Origin: Gammaproteobacteria bacterium
Lineage (GTDB): Bacteria > Pseudomonadota > Gammaproteobacteria > SZUA-152
Direction: 5' to 3'
Length of the DNA: 64,000 bases
Assembly (NCBI GenBank): GCA_029882975.1
Contig: JAOUJW010000025.1
Span: forward strand, 1 to 64,000
Shown here: piece by piece, positions 52,217 to 61,225 of the stretch
Position numbering within the stretch: the stretch's first letter is position 1
Layout: each line of letters opens with the position of its first letter
Made by a program: the position numbers and the translations under genes
The notes under the pieces: model-generated
Databases searched by the model: none
The model's input: only the letters and a program-made list of their open reading frames with translations
What the model was told of the DNA's origin: nothing

Positions 52217-53461
52217 TCAGCGAGTTTGCACTTTGGCCAAAAAATATCCACCGACAATAAACAAAATCACAATGGACACCATACCCCAACGATGATCTCC
52301 GCTGGCGAGACTGATGAACCCAAGTAACAATGGTCCAATAATTGTGGCTGACTTACCCATCATATTGTAAAAACCAAAATACTCTCCCACCTGAGATGGG
52401 GGGATCAGCGAGGCATACATGGAACGGCTCAAGGACTGCATTCCTCCCTGAACCAAGCCCACAGCCACCGCTAAGGTATAGAACTCCCAGGCCTGTGTCA
52501 TAAAAAAGGCCCAAACGCAGACCAACGAATAACACACCAAACCCAGATACAACCCGTTTTTAGTCCCTATTTGCATCGCCAGATAACCATAAGCGATGGT
52601 CGCCGGAAAACCCACAAATTGGGCAACCAACAAAGCCTTGATTAAGTCGTTTTGATGTAGATTGATAGACAATCCAAAATCCACGGCCATGCGTACCACC
52701 GTGTCCACACCGTCAATGTAAAACCAGTAAGCGAGTAAAAACAAAAACACGTTGCGCCTTTGTCCAATCTGTTTCATAGTGCCCAGCAACTGGCTCCAAC
52801 CCTGACGAATCGCATTGGCCGCCCCTGGATGCACCGTTTTGGGTTCTTTTACCCACAACAGTAATGGCAGCGCAAATACAGCCCACCAAAGTGCCACACT
52901 CAAAAAGGAAAATCGCACCGCTTCGCTCGCATCTTTCAAACCGAATGCAGCCGGATCCAAGGTCATGGCCACATTGAGCGCGAATAAAACACCACCACCC
53001 AAATAGCCCATAGCATATCCCAGCGCGGAAACCAGATCGCGTCGCTCTGCATCCGCCACAAAAATAATCAAGGAATCATAAAAGATGTTGGCACCCATAA
53101 AACCGATAGTGGCACCGCAATAACAAGCAATGGCAAAAGCCCACTGGCCCTGCCCCACCCAAAACAGCAACCCCGTCAACACAATACCTGCAGCGGCAAA
53201 TAACAATAAAAACCGTTTGCGATTACACATCTGATCGGCAATCGCCCCCAAAATCGGGGCTGCAAATACAATCAAAATGCCGGCCACGGCGTTGCCTACA
53301 CCTAAATGAAAAGTACTGGTGGCGGCATCAGCAGAGGAATCCCAGAATTTTTTGAAGAAAATGGGGAAAAAGCCTGCCATGACGGTGGTAGCAAAAGCAG
53401 AATTGGCCCAATCGTACAATGCCCAAGCCCAGGTTTGGCGTGATTGTTTTATCCACCTCAT
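52217..53461 (-). CDS. UMF1/Atg22-type MFS transporter
   Basis: This is a 12-helix major facilitator of 414 residues. The N-terminal signature WALYDWANSAFATTV is that of the UMF1 (Atg22-like) family, and GAIADQMCNRKRFLL is the cytosolic loop between helices 2 and 3. Eukaryotic Atg22 exports amino acids from the vacuole; bacterial substrates are unknown. It is a single gene on the minus strand, divergent from the ABC-class ATPase gene, with about 130 bases between them. Confidence 0.88.
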   Translation of the reverse strand: MRWIKQSRQTWAWALYDWANSAFATTVMAGFFPIFFKKFWDSSADAATSTFHLGVGNAVAGILIVFAAPILGAIADQMCNRKRFLLLFAAAGIVLTGLLFWVGQGQWAFAIACYCGATIGFMGANIFYDSLIIFVADAERRDLVSALGYAMGYLGGGVLFALNVAMTLDPAAFGLKDASEAVRFSFLSVALWWAVFALPLLLWVKEPKTVHPGAANAIRQGWSQLLGTMKQIGQRRNVFLFLLAYWFYIDGVDTVVRMAVDFGLSINLHQNDLIKALLVAQFVGFPATIAYGYLAMQIGTKNGLYLGLVCYSLVCVWAFFMTQAWEFYTLAVAVGLVQGGMQSLSRSMYASLIPPSQVGEYFGFYNMMGKSATIIGPLLLGFISLASGDHRWGMVSIVILFIVGGYFLAKVQTR

Positions 53462-53593
53462 ATTACTTCATAACACCTCGAACACTATGGTTTATCCATT
53501 TTCCAGGCTCGCTTTTTACAGGTCCGCCGCGATCACATAAAATAGCATAGCTTGTTACTACATACTCTGAAAACAACCAACCACCGGTGCATA

Positions 53594-55288
53594 ATGGAAA
53601 AGCTTCGCCAACGGCTACATCAACTGGATGGAAAAAGTTATAAAGCCTTCAAAGATATCCAAGGCCAATATGAATATGACCGATTTTCACTCAGCATCGA
53701 TCATGTTCAGGGAGATCCCTTTGCCGCTCCGTCACGCGTTAGCGTTCAGGTGCCCATGGAGATAGCGGCATTTCCAAAAAATCTCTGGAATAACCCTATC
53801 CGCAAAACCGCACTGGAAGACTTTCTGGGTCGCCGCTTTAGTTCAATCATTCGCAAAGTAGTCAAAGGCCATCGAGGTAGCGGTGGTAGCGGTGAAGTGA
53901 ATGTATCCACCAGCGGTCAACAAATTCTGCAGCGCAATGCCGTGCTTGTAACCGAGTCCTGGGTTGAGGCGCGTATTACAATGGGGCTGCCGGCCAATGG
54001 ACGCCGTGCCGCCGGTCAACAGGCCATTGCCATGTTTATGGATGAACTGCCGCAGCTGGTGCACCAAGCGCTGGTATATGCCCAATTACCATCGCAACAA
54101 GCACTGACCCATATAAATTGCGCTGAAGACCAGGAGTTTTTACGTCACTGGCTGGAACAACAACAATTGGTGGCCTTTGTGGCCGACGGGGCCATACTGC
54201 CACGGCGCAGTGGCGTGGACGATAGTCCCTTAAAAAAGGCTGCTCTGGCCTTTCAAGCACCGCCATCTCTCAGTGTAACGGCACAACTTCCCAATGGCGG
54301 AACCCTTTCGGGCATGGGTATTCCCAAAGGAATCAGTCTCATTGTCGGTGGCGGATTTCATGGTAAATCTACCTTGTTACACGCCCTGGAACGCGGCGTT
54401 TATAACCACATCCCCGGCGACGGTCGGGAACAAGTGGTATGCGATGCGGCAGCGGTGAAAGTTCGAGCCGAGGACGGCCGGGCCGTCTCCTTGGTTAACA
54501 TCAGTCCGTTTATCGATCGCTTGCCTTTTGATCGGGATACACACCGGTTCAGCACCGAAAACGCCAGTGGCAGCACCTCTCAAGCGGCAAACATTATCGA
54601 AGCATTTCAATGCGGCACCCGAGTTCTGCTCATTGACGAGGATACCTCCGCCACCAACTTTATGATTCGCGACGACCGTATGCAAGCCTTGGTGGCCCAA
54701 GACAAAGAACCCATCACTCCACTGTTGTACCGAGTGCGGGAACTGTATGATCAACATGGTGTATCGTCAGTGATTGTAATGGGGGGTTCCGGAGATTATT
54801 TTGATGTCGCCGATACGGTTATTATGATGGATACCTATGCACCCAAAGACGTAACCCAAGCCGCAAAGTCGCTGGCCAGGCCACCCCGGAGCTCAGATTC
54901 CACACTACCTCCATTCCAACGGATATCGCAACGGCGCCCGGGAAAAGCCGTATTGGACCCGTCCCGACGCAACCGTGATGTTAAAATTGATGCCCGCGGG
55001 CTCAGCAACATCAACTACGGTGAACACAACATTGACCTATCCCTGGTAGAACAACTGATTGATCAGGGCCAAACCCGCTGTATAGGCTTGTTGATACACT
55101 ATTATGCCCGCCACTATGCCCAAACAGGAGATCTTATCCAGGGTCTGCAGCAATGCATGGAGGATGTACAATCTAAAGGCCTGGATACAGTCAGCCCTTA
55201 TAAAGTGGGCAATCTGGCCTTGCCACGCCTGCACGAAGTCGCCGCTGCCATTAATCGAATTCGGGAAGGGAACTGGCACAGCTCTTGA
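53594..55288 (+). CDS. ABC-class ATPase of the COG3044 family
   Basis: I choose ATG 53594 (MEKLRQRLHQLDGKSYKAFK), giving 564 residues; an upstream in-frame extension is unlikely. The family start is the segment SYKAFKDIQGQYEYDRF. The nucleotide site has Walker A GGGFHGKSTLLHALERGVY, a signature-like SGSTSQAANI, and Walker B RVLLIDEDTSATNFMIRD. There is no membrane domain. Relatives occur in many bacteria and in trypanosome mitochondria (MRB1590, an RNA-editing factor), which hints at RNA binding, but no bacterial function is established. It is followed by the PDZ gene after 37 bases. Confidence 0.85.
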   Translation: MEKLRQRLHQLDGKSYKAFKDIQGQYEYDRFSLSIDHVQGDPFAAPSRVSVQVPMEIAAFPKNLWNNPIRKTALEDFLGRRFSSIIRKVVKGHRGSGGSGEVNVSTSGQQILQRNAVLVTESWVEARITMGLPANGRRAAGQQAIAMFMDELPQLVHQALVYAQLPSQQALTHINCAEDQEFLRHWLEQQQLVAFVADGAILPRRSGVDDSPLKKAALAFQAPPSLSVTAQLPNGGTLSGMGIPKGISLIVGGGFHGKSTLLHALERGVYNHIPGDGREQVVCDAAAVKVRAEDGRAVSLVNISPFIDRLPFDRDTHRFSTENASGSTSQAANIIEAFQCGTRVLLIDEDTSATNFMIRDDRMQALVAQDKEPITPLLYRVRELYDQHGVSSVIVMGGSGDYFDVADTVIMMDTYAPKDVTQAAKSLARPPRSSDSTLPPFQRISQRRPGKAVLDPSRRNRDVKIDARGLSNINYGEHNIDLSLVEQLIDQGQTRCIGLLIHYYARHYAQTGDLIQGLQQCMEDVQSKGLDTVSPYKVGNLALPRLHEVAAAINRIREGNWHSS

Positions 55289-55325
55289 ACTTTTATGACA
55301 AAGTAACGTCTTAAGCAACAGAGCA

Positions 55326-56195
55326 ATGGTATACCGACACCCCATGAAACCAAAACGATACGTACCCATATTAGCGGCTTTGGCCATCACCGGCATCGGG
55401 ATGGAACTGTGGTTACAGCGCCCTGCCCCTTCGATAGCCGACCAACCCCCGGCTCCCAGTATCATCCAAACTGCGCCTATTAACGCAAACTCCGCCGACT
55501 TGACGCAGCTACGCGCTTTGCTGGACGAAGAAATAAAAACCCGTCAATTGTTGCAACAACGTATCGATTCCTTGGAACGTCGTGTGTCAGACCTGGAACA
55601 ACGCGGCATTGCAAAACCAGGTAAGGATGACAGTAACGAACCGCAATCCAAGACCTACCGCACCCATGACCTACCCAAAGACTTTGTTCGTGGCCCCGGG
55701 TTCAATGCCGACGCTATGTTGGCTGCAGGCATAGCACCGGATCAAGTCAAACGAATTCAACAGATTTACGATGAAGTGGAAATGCAAAAACTGTACTTGC
55801 GAGATCAGGCCGTGCGTGAAGGCTGGATTGGTCAAAGCCGCTACAGTGAGGCACGCAAGGAATTGGATCAACGACTGGATACATTACGTGGCGAAATGAG
55901 CGATAAGGATTATGCCGCCTATCTTTATGCGACCGGCCAAAGCAACCAAGTCGTTGTCGAAAGCACCATGAGTACGTCACCCGCCCAGGATGCAGGCATT
56001 CAGGCGGGTGATACCATTATCCGTTATAACAGTAAACCCATTTACTCCTGGTCTGATTTGCGCAGCGCCAGCACTCAGTGCGCCGCTGACACCAGCATTG
56101 CTGTAGAAGTTAAAAGGGCTGAAACTATACAACACCTTTATATTCCGTGCGGCCCTTTGGGCGTTCGCATTGTCACTCGAAGTGAAAGACCATGA
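55326..56195 (+). CDS. Membrane-anchored PDZ protein with coiled coil
   Basis: The protein has 289 residues, or 283 if the ATG at 55344 is used. A membrane helix lies at about 12-27 (VPILAALAITGIGMEL). A coiled coil follows at about 60-95 (RQLLQQRIDSLERRVSDLEQ), then a helical region and a PDZ domain near 205-289 (SPAQDAGIQAGDTIIRYN, DLRSASTQC). There is no protease domain. It is probably a periplasmic scaffold that binds C-terminal tails. It follows the COG3044 gene and may share its transcript. Confidence 0.8.
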   Translation: MVYRHPMKPKRYVPILAALAITGIGMELWLQRPAPSIADQPPAPSIIQTAPINANSADLTQLRALLDEEIKTRQLLQQRIDSLERRVSDLEQRGIAKPGKDDSNEPQSKTYRTHDLPKDFVRGPGFNADAMLAAGIAPDQVKRIQQIYDEVEMQKLYLRDQAVREGWIGQSRYSEARKELDQRLDTLRGEMSDKDYAAYLYATGQSNQVVVESTMSTSPAQDAGIQAGDTIIRYNSKPIYSWSDLRSASTQCAADTSIAVEVKRAETIQHLYIPCGPLGVRIVTRSERP

Positions 56196-56386
56196 TCTTC
56201 TCTTCACAATCTGACCTTATTCTTAACAGCAGCAACAATGGCCACACCCACCGCCGCTGCTTAACTACCCACTGGGCGGATAATGGGGAACACCGCATAA
56301 GCCCACCTCTTGATTTATTGCCGGCACTTCCATCACAGCGCCTGCAGGTTTAACACACATAAGCGTTTTTTCGGTTTTTATGCTTA

Positions 56387-56547
56387 GGAACCTCTGATTA
56401 ACTCCGTGAATGGCATATATGAGGCCTAAATTGTCAATTGCTTCGTTGAAAAACTTGAAAATATTCCCGATATTCCCTGCGTTTTTCGCCTCGCACTTAC
56501 CAATTTATTCCTCATCTCTGCTCATTCAGCAATTAATCAGAGGTTCC
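56387..56547. mobile_element. 161-bp MITE with 15-bp terminal inverted repeats
   Basis: GGAACCTCTGATTAA at the left end is matched by TTAATCAGAGGTTCC at the right end, a perfect 15-base pair of ends, with weaker similarity continuing inward (TGAATG). The element is flanked by CTTA on both sides (56383-56386 and 56548-56551), the expected 4-base target duplication. No transposase is inside. The ends suggest mobilisation by an IS5-like element; that name is a guess. It sits in the 426-base gap before the NHL gene, 35 bases before the first possible start. The rest of the gap (56196-56386) shows no gene. Confidence 0.8.
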
Positions 56548-56621
56548 CTTAATAAGTTACCGCGGGCAATACAGATAGGTCAATGATCTATACTGTTAAA
56601 GACTCAGATGTGGATTCTATC

Positions 56622-58301
56622 ATGAACCAAAACGTCAAACCGCTTCACGCCGTACTGATTGTCTTTTCAGCCCTAGCCATGATCTCCCTTATTTTTTTTA
56701 CCCGTAGCGAAATGCTCCAGTTGGGCGGCCCCGATCAAATGCAGTTTGATGCCCAAGGCAATCTGTATATTCATATAAGCGGCGACCTGTATAAGCTGGA
56801 CCCGGAGATGAAACTTCTGGCCCGGTTTAATTTGTCACAATTTGACGTTTATGATCTGGTGGGTGATTTTGCCTTTTTCAGCAATGGCGATTTGCTCATT
56901 CGTCGAGGTGAATATAAACCGAAATTCGCAGAAAGCCTGCGACGTTTTATGCGCCAAGCTGATGCAAACCCACCGTTAAATCATTCTCAAACCACCGGCT
57001 TAGTCCGATGCAAACTGGAAAGCAGTAAGTGCAAATTGTTTTCTACTGACGAAGAAAATTCACATTTGGATTTCCATAGTGCTTTTCACATTGCCATGGA
57101 TTGGAGCACCGACACTGTCTATATCAGCGATACCGATCGCCACACTCTGCGCAAATATAGCAGTGATGGTACACCACTGGCAATTAAAGAACATGGGGTG
57201 CGTTATCCCAACCAGATTACACTGCACAAAAACAAATTACTGCTTGCGGACACCAATCACCATGCCATACAAGAGGTGGAAACTGTCAACGAAACCTTCG
57301 GTTCTATTCTCGTAAGTCACAAAGTCAATCACGAAAGTCTGAAACAAGCCCGCTGGCCCTTTGCATTTGCCCAAGTAGGCAATCAATGGTGGGTTAATAA
57401 TATGCAGGGAAATATGCAAAACGGAAGCATCGTCGTATTCAGTGACACCTGGGATTTTGTTAAAGCACTTTCGTTACCTGAGAAAGCCGACCCCATTGAC
57501 ATAGCGGTTCTGGAACAACAGGTTCTGATCAGCGATCTGGCCAACATTCGCATTCATGTCTTGAATCACGCCGGTGAAGTTTTGCCAAATCAATTACCGC
57601 AAACTATTGCCAACAAACTAAGCGCCTTACAGGGGAAGCAAGCGAATCTCCGTATGATGGGCTATGCCACCGTGACCCTGTTTGTAATCATGCTGATGGG
57701 CGGCATCGGCCTGGCTGTGCTCAAGGTCCGACGCACCCCGGAAGAGTTTGCCAGCCACACCGAGTCTATTGATATTGACAACCCGGAAATTCAATGGGTC
57801 CGGCGAAACAAGAAACAAACTCAACTGCTTTGGCTTACCGCTTTGATACCGGTTATCCTGTTACCGTTTATCGGTATTGTGTTTTACAACAAGCCCCCGG
57901 CAGGTATGCAGGGACCGATAATACTTATTGCTGTCGTGTTAGTGGCGTTACCGGTAATTTTTTATTATCACCTCCGAGCCGCCATCGGTACCTTAGATGG
58001 CTTGCTCATTATTAAAAAAACCCCGCGTAACTACGCTGCCGCCAGTGGAAAAAATATCATCTATTCCGATCACTACATTCTTATCGGCAATACCTCCATT
58101 GCTTTCAGACAACAACAGATTTTTTTTCGTTTGGACGACATCGTCAATCAGGTTATGCCCCTGTTGCAAGATGCCACCTATATTAAGCATGAACAAATGC
58201 TGTCTTTATTGTTAAAACGCATGCGTCCGGCTCCGCTTGCCTTGTTATTGATTGGAGCCGCTGTATTGATGGCTTTGGTGTTTAGAAATGTGTATCAGTG
58301 A
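56622..58301 (+). CDS. NHL/beta-propeller protein with membrane segments
   Basis: I choose ATG 56622 (MNQNVKPLHAVLIVFSAL, 559 residues); an in-frame ATG at 56583 is also possible. A membrane anchor lies at about 10-27. A propeller of NHL-type repeats follows: MQFDAQGNLYIHISGDLYKL, YISDTDRHTLRKYSSDG, NKLLLADTNHHAIQEVE. After about residue 350 come more hydrophobic helices (ATVTLFVIMLMGGIGLAVL; TALIPVILLPFIGIVFY; IILIAVVLVALPVIFYY) and a C-terminal one. The propeller is probably periplasmic. No enzyme motif is visible. Confidence 0.75.
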   Translation: MNQNVKPLHAVLIVFSALAMISLIFFTRSEMLQLGGPDQMQFDAQGNLYIHISGDLYKLDPEMKLLARFNLSQFDVYDLVGDFAFFSNGDLLIRRGEYKPKFAESLRRFMRQADANPPLNHSQTTGLVRCKLESSKCKLFSTDEENSHLDFHSAFHIAMDWSTDTVYISDTDRHTLRKYSSDGTPLAIKEHGVRYPNQITLHKNKLLLADTNHHAIQEVETVNETFGSILVSHKVNHESLKQARWPFAFAQVGNQWWVNNMQGNMQNGSIVVFSDTWDFVKALSLPEKADPIDIAVLEQQVLISDLANIRIHVLNHAGEVLPNQLPQTIANKLSALQGKQANLRMMGYATVTLFVIMLMGGIGLAVLKVRRTPEEFASHTESIDIDNPEIQWVRRNKKQTQLLWLTALIPVILLPFIGIVFYNKPPAGMQGPIILIAVVLVALPVIFYYHLRAAIGTLDGLLIIKKTPRNYAAASGKNIIYSDHYILIGNTSIAFRQQQIFFRLDDIVNQVMPLLQDATYIKHEQMLSLLLKRMRPAPLALLLIGAAVLMALVFRNVYQ

Positions 58302-58399
58302 CCCCACCCTTCACATATCGTGTTACGTCGATGAACATTGGTAAATTTACATTTGGAGTTGAGTACAAAATAGTTACATTCAGGAAAGCTGACACACGG

Positions 58400-58427
58400 C
58401 TCGGCGAAATACGCAAGCTATTCCACG
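58400..58427. repeat. REP-like hairpin, copy 2
   Basis: CTCGGCGAAATACGCAAGCTATTCCACG matches copy 1 at 155-182 in the outer bases and the loop TACGCAAGCTA. Its stem differs by two compensated base pairs and one mismatch. It lies in the 173-base gap between the convergent NHL and lpdA genes, a typical REP position. Confidence 0.5.
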
Positions 58428-58474
58428 TACCCTGAGCTTGCATCTGTACGCATACACAAACTCACCCCGCAACT

Positions 58475-59896
58475 CTATATATGTATGGCGCGACCCTCAG
58501 CTGCCATAGCGGCTTCATGCAAAGCTTCTGATAGACTGGGGTGTGCGTGTATGGTGCGAGCCAGGTCTTCGGCGGAGGCAAAGAATTCCATAGCCAAAAC
58601 CGCTTCTCCAATGAGTTCCGATGCACTGGGGCCGAAGATGTGTACACCCAGAATGCGATCGGTTTCCGCATCGGCCAGTACTTTCACCATACCGGTTCCG
58701 CTGCCCATGGCCAAAGAACGACCGCTGGCGGCGAACGGGAAGATACCCGTTTTGTATTTCACACCGCGATCATCCAATTGCTCGGCGCTACGGCCTACCC
58801 AGGCGATTTCGGGTGCCGTGTATATCACCCACGGGACTTTGGTAAAATCAATCTCGGGTGATTGTCCGGCGATGCGCTCTGCCACCACTACGCCTTCTTC
58901 CGATGCTTTATGCGCCAGCATGGGACCTCGCACCACGTCACCGATGGCATAGACACCTTGCAAGTTGGTGCGACACTGTTCATCCACTTCAATAAAACCA
59001 CGCTGATTGATGTGCAAACCAACGGAATCGGCATTGATATTCGCGGAATTGGGGGTACGACCGGTGGCCACTAATAGCTTATCCACTTCCAGTTTATGTT
59101 CCTTGTCTTCCTGATGGTAGTGTACCACTGCCCCAACAGAGGTTTTTTCCACTTTTTTAATTTTTACTCCGAGTTGAATATTCAAGCCCTGGCTTTCCAG
59201 TTCCTTTTTAGCCGCACGAGCGATTTGTCGGTCTACGGATTTCAAAAATTTATTTCCGCGATTTAATATCGTTGTTTTGGCACCAAGACGACTCCACACA
59301 CTACCCAGTTCCAGACCGATAACACCTGCGCCGATAACACCAAAGTTTTTCGGAACTTCTGAAAAACTCAGTGCGCCACTGGAATCAACAATCAAATCAT
59401 CATCAAAAGGGGCCAGAGACGACTCTGTCGGTGTGGAGCCGGTGGCGATAATGATATGGTTGCAATTCAGCTCTGTGACTTCGGACTTGCTGTCGTGATG
59501 AACCACCTCTACGCAACTATTGGAGAGCAAACGTCCATGGCCTTTGATCCAGTCCACTTTATTTTTTGCAAACAAGGTGGATATGCCGGCGGTGAGCGAC
59601 TCGACTATCTGATCCTTGCGCCGCATCATCACATCCAGCTTCAAAGAGTGTTTATTTACTTCAATACCGTGATGTTTAAATTCGTTGAGCATGGAATGGT
59701 AATGATGGGAACTGTCCAGCAGAGCCTTGGAAGGAATGCACCCCACATTGAGGCACACACCTCCTAAGGTGGATTGACCTTGTTCATTTTGCCAGGCATC
59801 CACACAGACGGTTTTCATTCCCAGTTGGGCGCAGCGTATGGCCGCCACATAACCACCTGGACCACCACCAATGACGACTACATCATAGTCAGCCAT
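58475..59896 (-). CDS. lpdA: Dihydrolipoyl dehydrogenase (E3)
   Basis: The flavoprotein reoxidises dihydrolipoyl groups of 2-oxoacid dehydrogenases, passing electrons to NAD+. The 473 residues have the FAD motif VVVIGGGPGGYVAAIRC, the redox disulfide in GGVCLNVGCIPSK, the NAD motif GVIGAGVIGLELGSVW, the second FAD site VYAIGDVVRGPMLAH, and the C-terminal catalytic HAHPSLSEALHEA. It is the third gene after sucA and sucB on the minus strand, 18 bases from sucB, so it serves the 2-oxoglutarate dehydrogenase complex and possibly others. Confidence 0.95.
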   Translation of the reverse strand: MADYDVVVIGGGPGGYVAAIRCAQLGMKTVCVDAWQNEQGQSTLGGVCLNVGCIPSKALLDSSHHYHSMLNEFKHHGIEVNKHSLKLDVMMRRKDQIVESLTAGISTLFAKNKVDWIKGHGRLLSNSCVEVVHHDSKSEVTELNCNHIIIATGSTPTESSLAPFDDDLIVDSSGALSFSEVPKNFGVIGAGVIGLELGSVWSRLGAKTTILNRGNKFLKSVDRQIARAAKKELESQGLNIQLGVKIKKVEKTSVGAVVHYHQEDKEHKLEVDKLLVATGRTPNSANINADSVGLHINQRGFIEVDEQCRTNLQGVYAIGDVVRGPMLAHKASEEGVVVAERIAGQSPEIDFTKVPWVIYTAPEIAWVGRSAEQLDDRGVKYKTGIFPFAASGRSLAMGSGTGMVKVLADAETDRILGVHIFGPSASELIGEAVLAMEFFASAEDLARTIHAHPSLSEALHEAAMAAEGRAIHI

Positions 59897-59914
59897 GACT
59901 ATCTCCCTTATGCG

Positions 59915-61183
59915 TTATATATCCAATAACATGCGGGCCGGATCTTCCAGGGCTTGTTTAATAGCCACAAGAAATAGTACCGCTTCCTTTCCGTCGATTA
60001 TTCTGTGATCGTATGACAGCGCCACATACATCATGGGACGAACCACGATTTCGCCGTTTTCCACCATGGGACGTTGGGTAATATTGTGCATACCCAGAAT
60101 AGCGCTTTGGGGTGGATTCAAAATGGGAGTGGACAACATAGAACCAAACACACCGCCATTGGATATGCTGAACGTGCCACCGGTCAAGTCCTGTATGGTT
60201 AGGCGTCCGTCACGGGCTTTTTCACCAAAACCCGAAATGGCGGCTTCAACATTGGCAAAGCTCATTTGATCCACGTCGCGCAAAATGGGAACCACCAGTC
60301 CACGAGGCGAGCTGACGGCAATGCCGATATCATAAAATCCGTGGTAGATAATCTCGTTTTCCTCTACGGACGCATTGATCACAGGATATTGTTTTAGTGC
60401 CTCAACCGCCGCTTTTACAAAAAAGGACATAAAACCCAGTTTGACGTTATGGCGTTTTAGGAATCGGTCTTTGTACTTGTTACGCAAATCCATGACCGGT
60501 TGCATATTGATTTCATTAAATGTGGTCAGAATAGCAGCCGTGTTCTGCGCCTCTTTTAATCGCTCGGCGATACGGGCACGCAAACGACTCATGGGAACTC
60601 GTCGTTCCGGTCGCAAACCGTCACTCACCGGTTTCATATCCACACCCGGACGTGGCAGGCTTACATCAGGGACTTTACTGGGGGTCAGTGGCACCGGTTC
60701 CGATTCCACTTTCTCTACAGTTTCAAGATATTTGAGCACATCGGATTTGGTTAAGCGGCCGTCTTTACCGGTACCTATAATCTTATTGGGGTCCACATCA
60801 TTTTCCGCCACCAACTTGCGAACGGCCGGACTGAGCTCCTGATCGTATGTGGAAGCAGCCGGAGGAATTTTGGTGACTTCATAAGGTTCTGGAAATACCG
60901 CTGCGGCACCATCATCATTCACCGCCGTTTCCGTCTGAGTTACGCCATCGGTGTCGATAACCGCGATCACTTCATCACTAAGGACATTAGCACCGTCGGG
61001 TTTACGAATCTCCTTCAACACGCCCTGCTTGGGTGAAACCACTTCCAACACCACTTTGTCGGTTTCCAAATCCACCAAGTTTTCTTCCGCATGGACCGCA
61101 TCACCGATTTTCTTATGCCAGTTCATCAACGTCGCTTCGGAAATAGACTCCGCTAAAACAGGTACTTTCACCTCAACCAGCAT
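59915..61183 (-). CDS. sucB: Dihydrolipoamide succinyltransferase (E2 of 2-oxoglutarate dehydrogenase)
   Basis: The 422-residue E2 has one lipoyl domain with the lipoyl Lys in ETDKVVLEV, a linker, an E3-binding domain ([20 protein letters not shown], then [14 protein letters not shown]) and a catalytic domain ending with [15 protein letters not shown]. It transfers succinyl groups from E1 to CoA in the TCA cycle. It lies between sucA (42 bases upstream) and lpdA on the same strand. Confidence 0.95.
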   Translation of the reverse strand: MLVEVKVPVLAESISEATLMNWHKKIGDAVHAEENLVDLETDKVVLEVVSPKQGVLKEIRKPDGANVLSDEVIAVIDTDGVTQTETAVNDDGAAAVFPEPYEVTKIPPAASTYDQELSPAVRKLVAENDVDPNKIIGTGKDGRLTKSDVLKYLETVEKVESEPVPLTPSKVPDVSLPRPGVDMKPVSDGLRPERRVPMSRLRARIAERLKEAQNTAAILTTFNEINMQPVMDLRNKYKDRFLKRHNVKLGFMSFFVKAAVEALKQYPVINASVEENEIIYHGFYDIGIAVSSPRGLVVPILRDVDQMSFANVEAAISGFGEKARDGRLTIQDLTGGTFSISNGGVFGSMLSTPILNPPQSAILGMHNITQRPMVENGEIVVRPMMYVALSYDHRIIDGKEAVLFLVAIKQALEDPARMLLDI

Positions 61184-61225
61184 TCCTTGTTCTCCTTGCT
61201 TGTATTAACCAGTTGTTTGCTTTGA

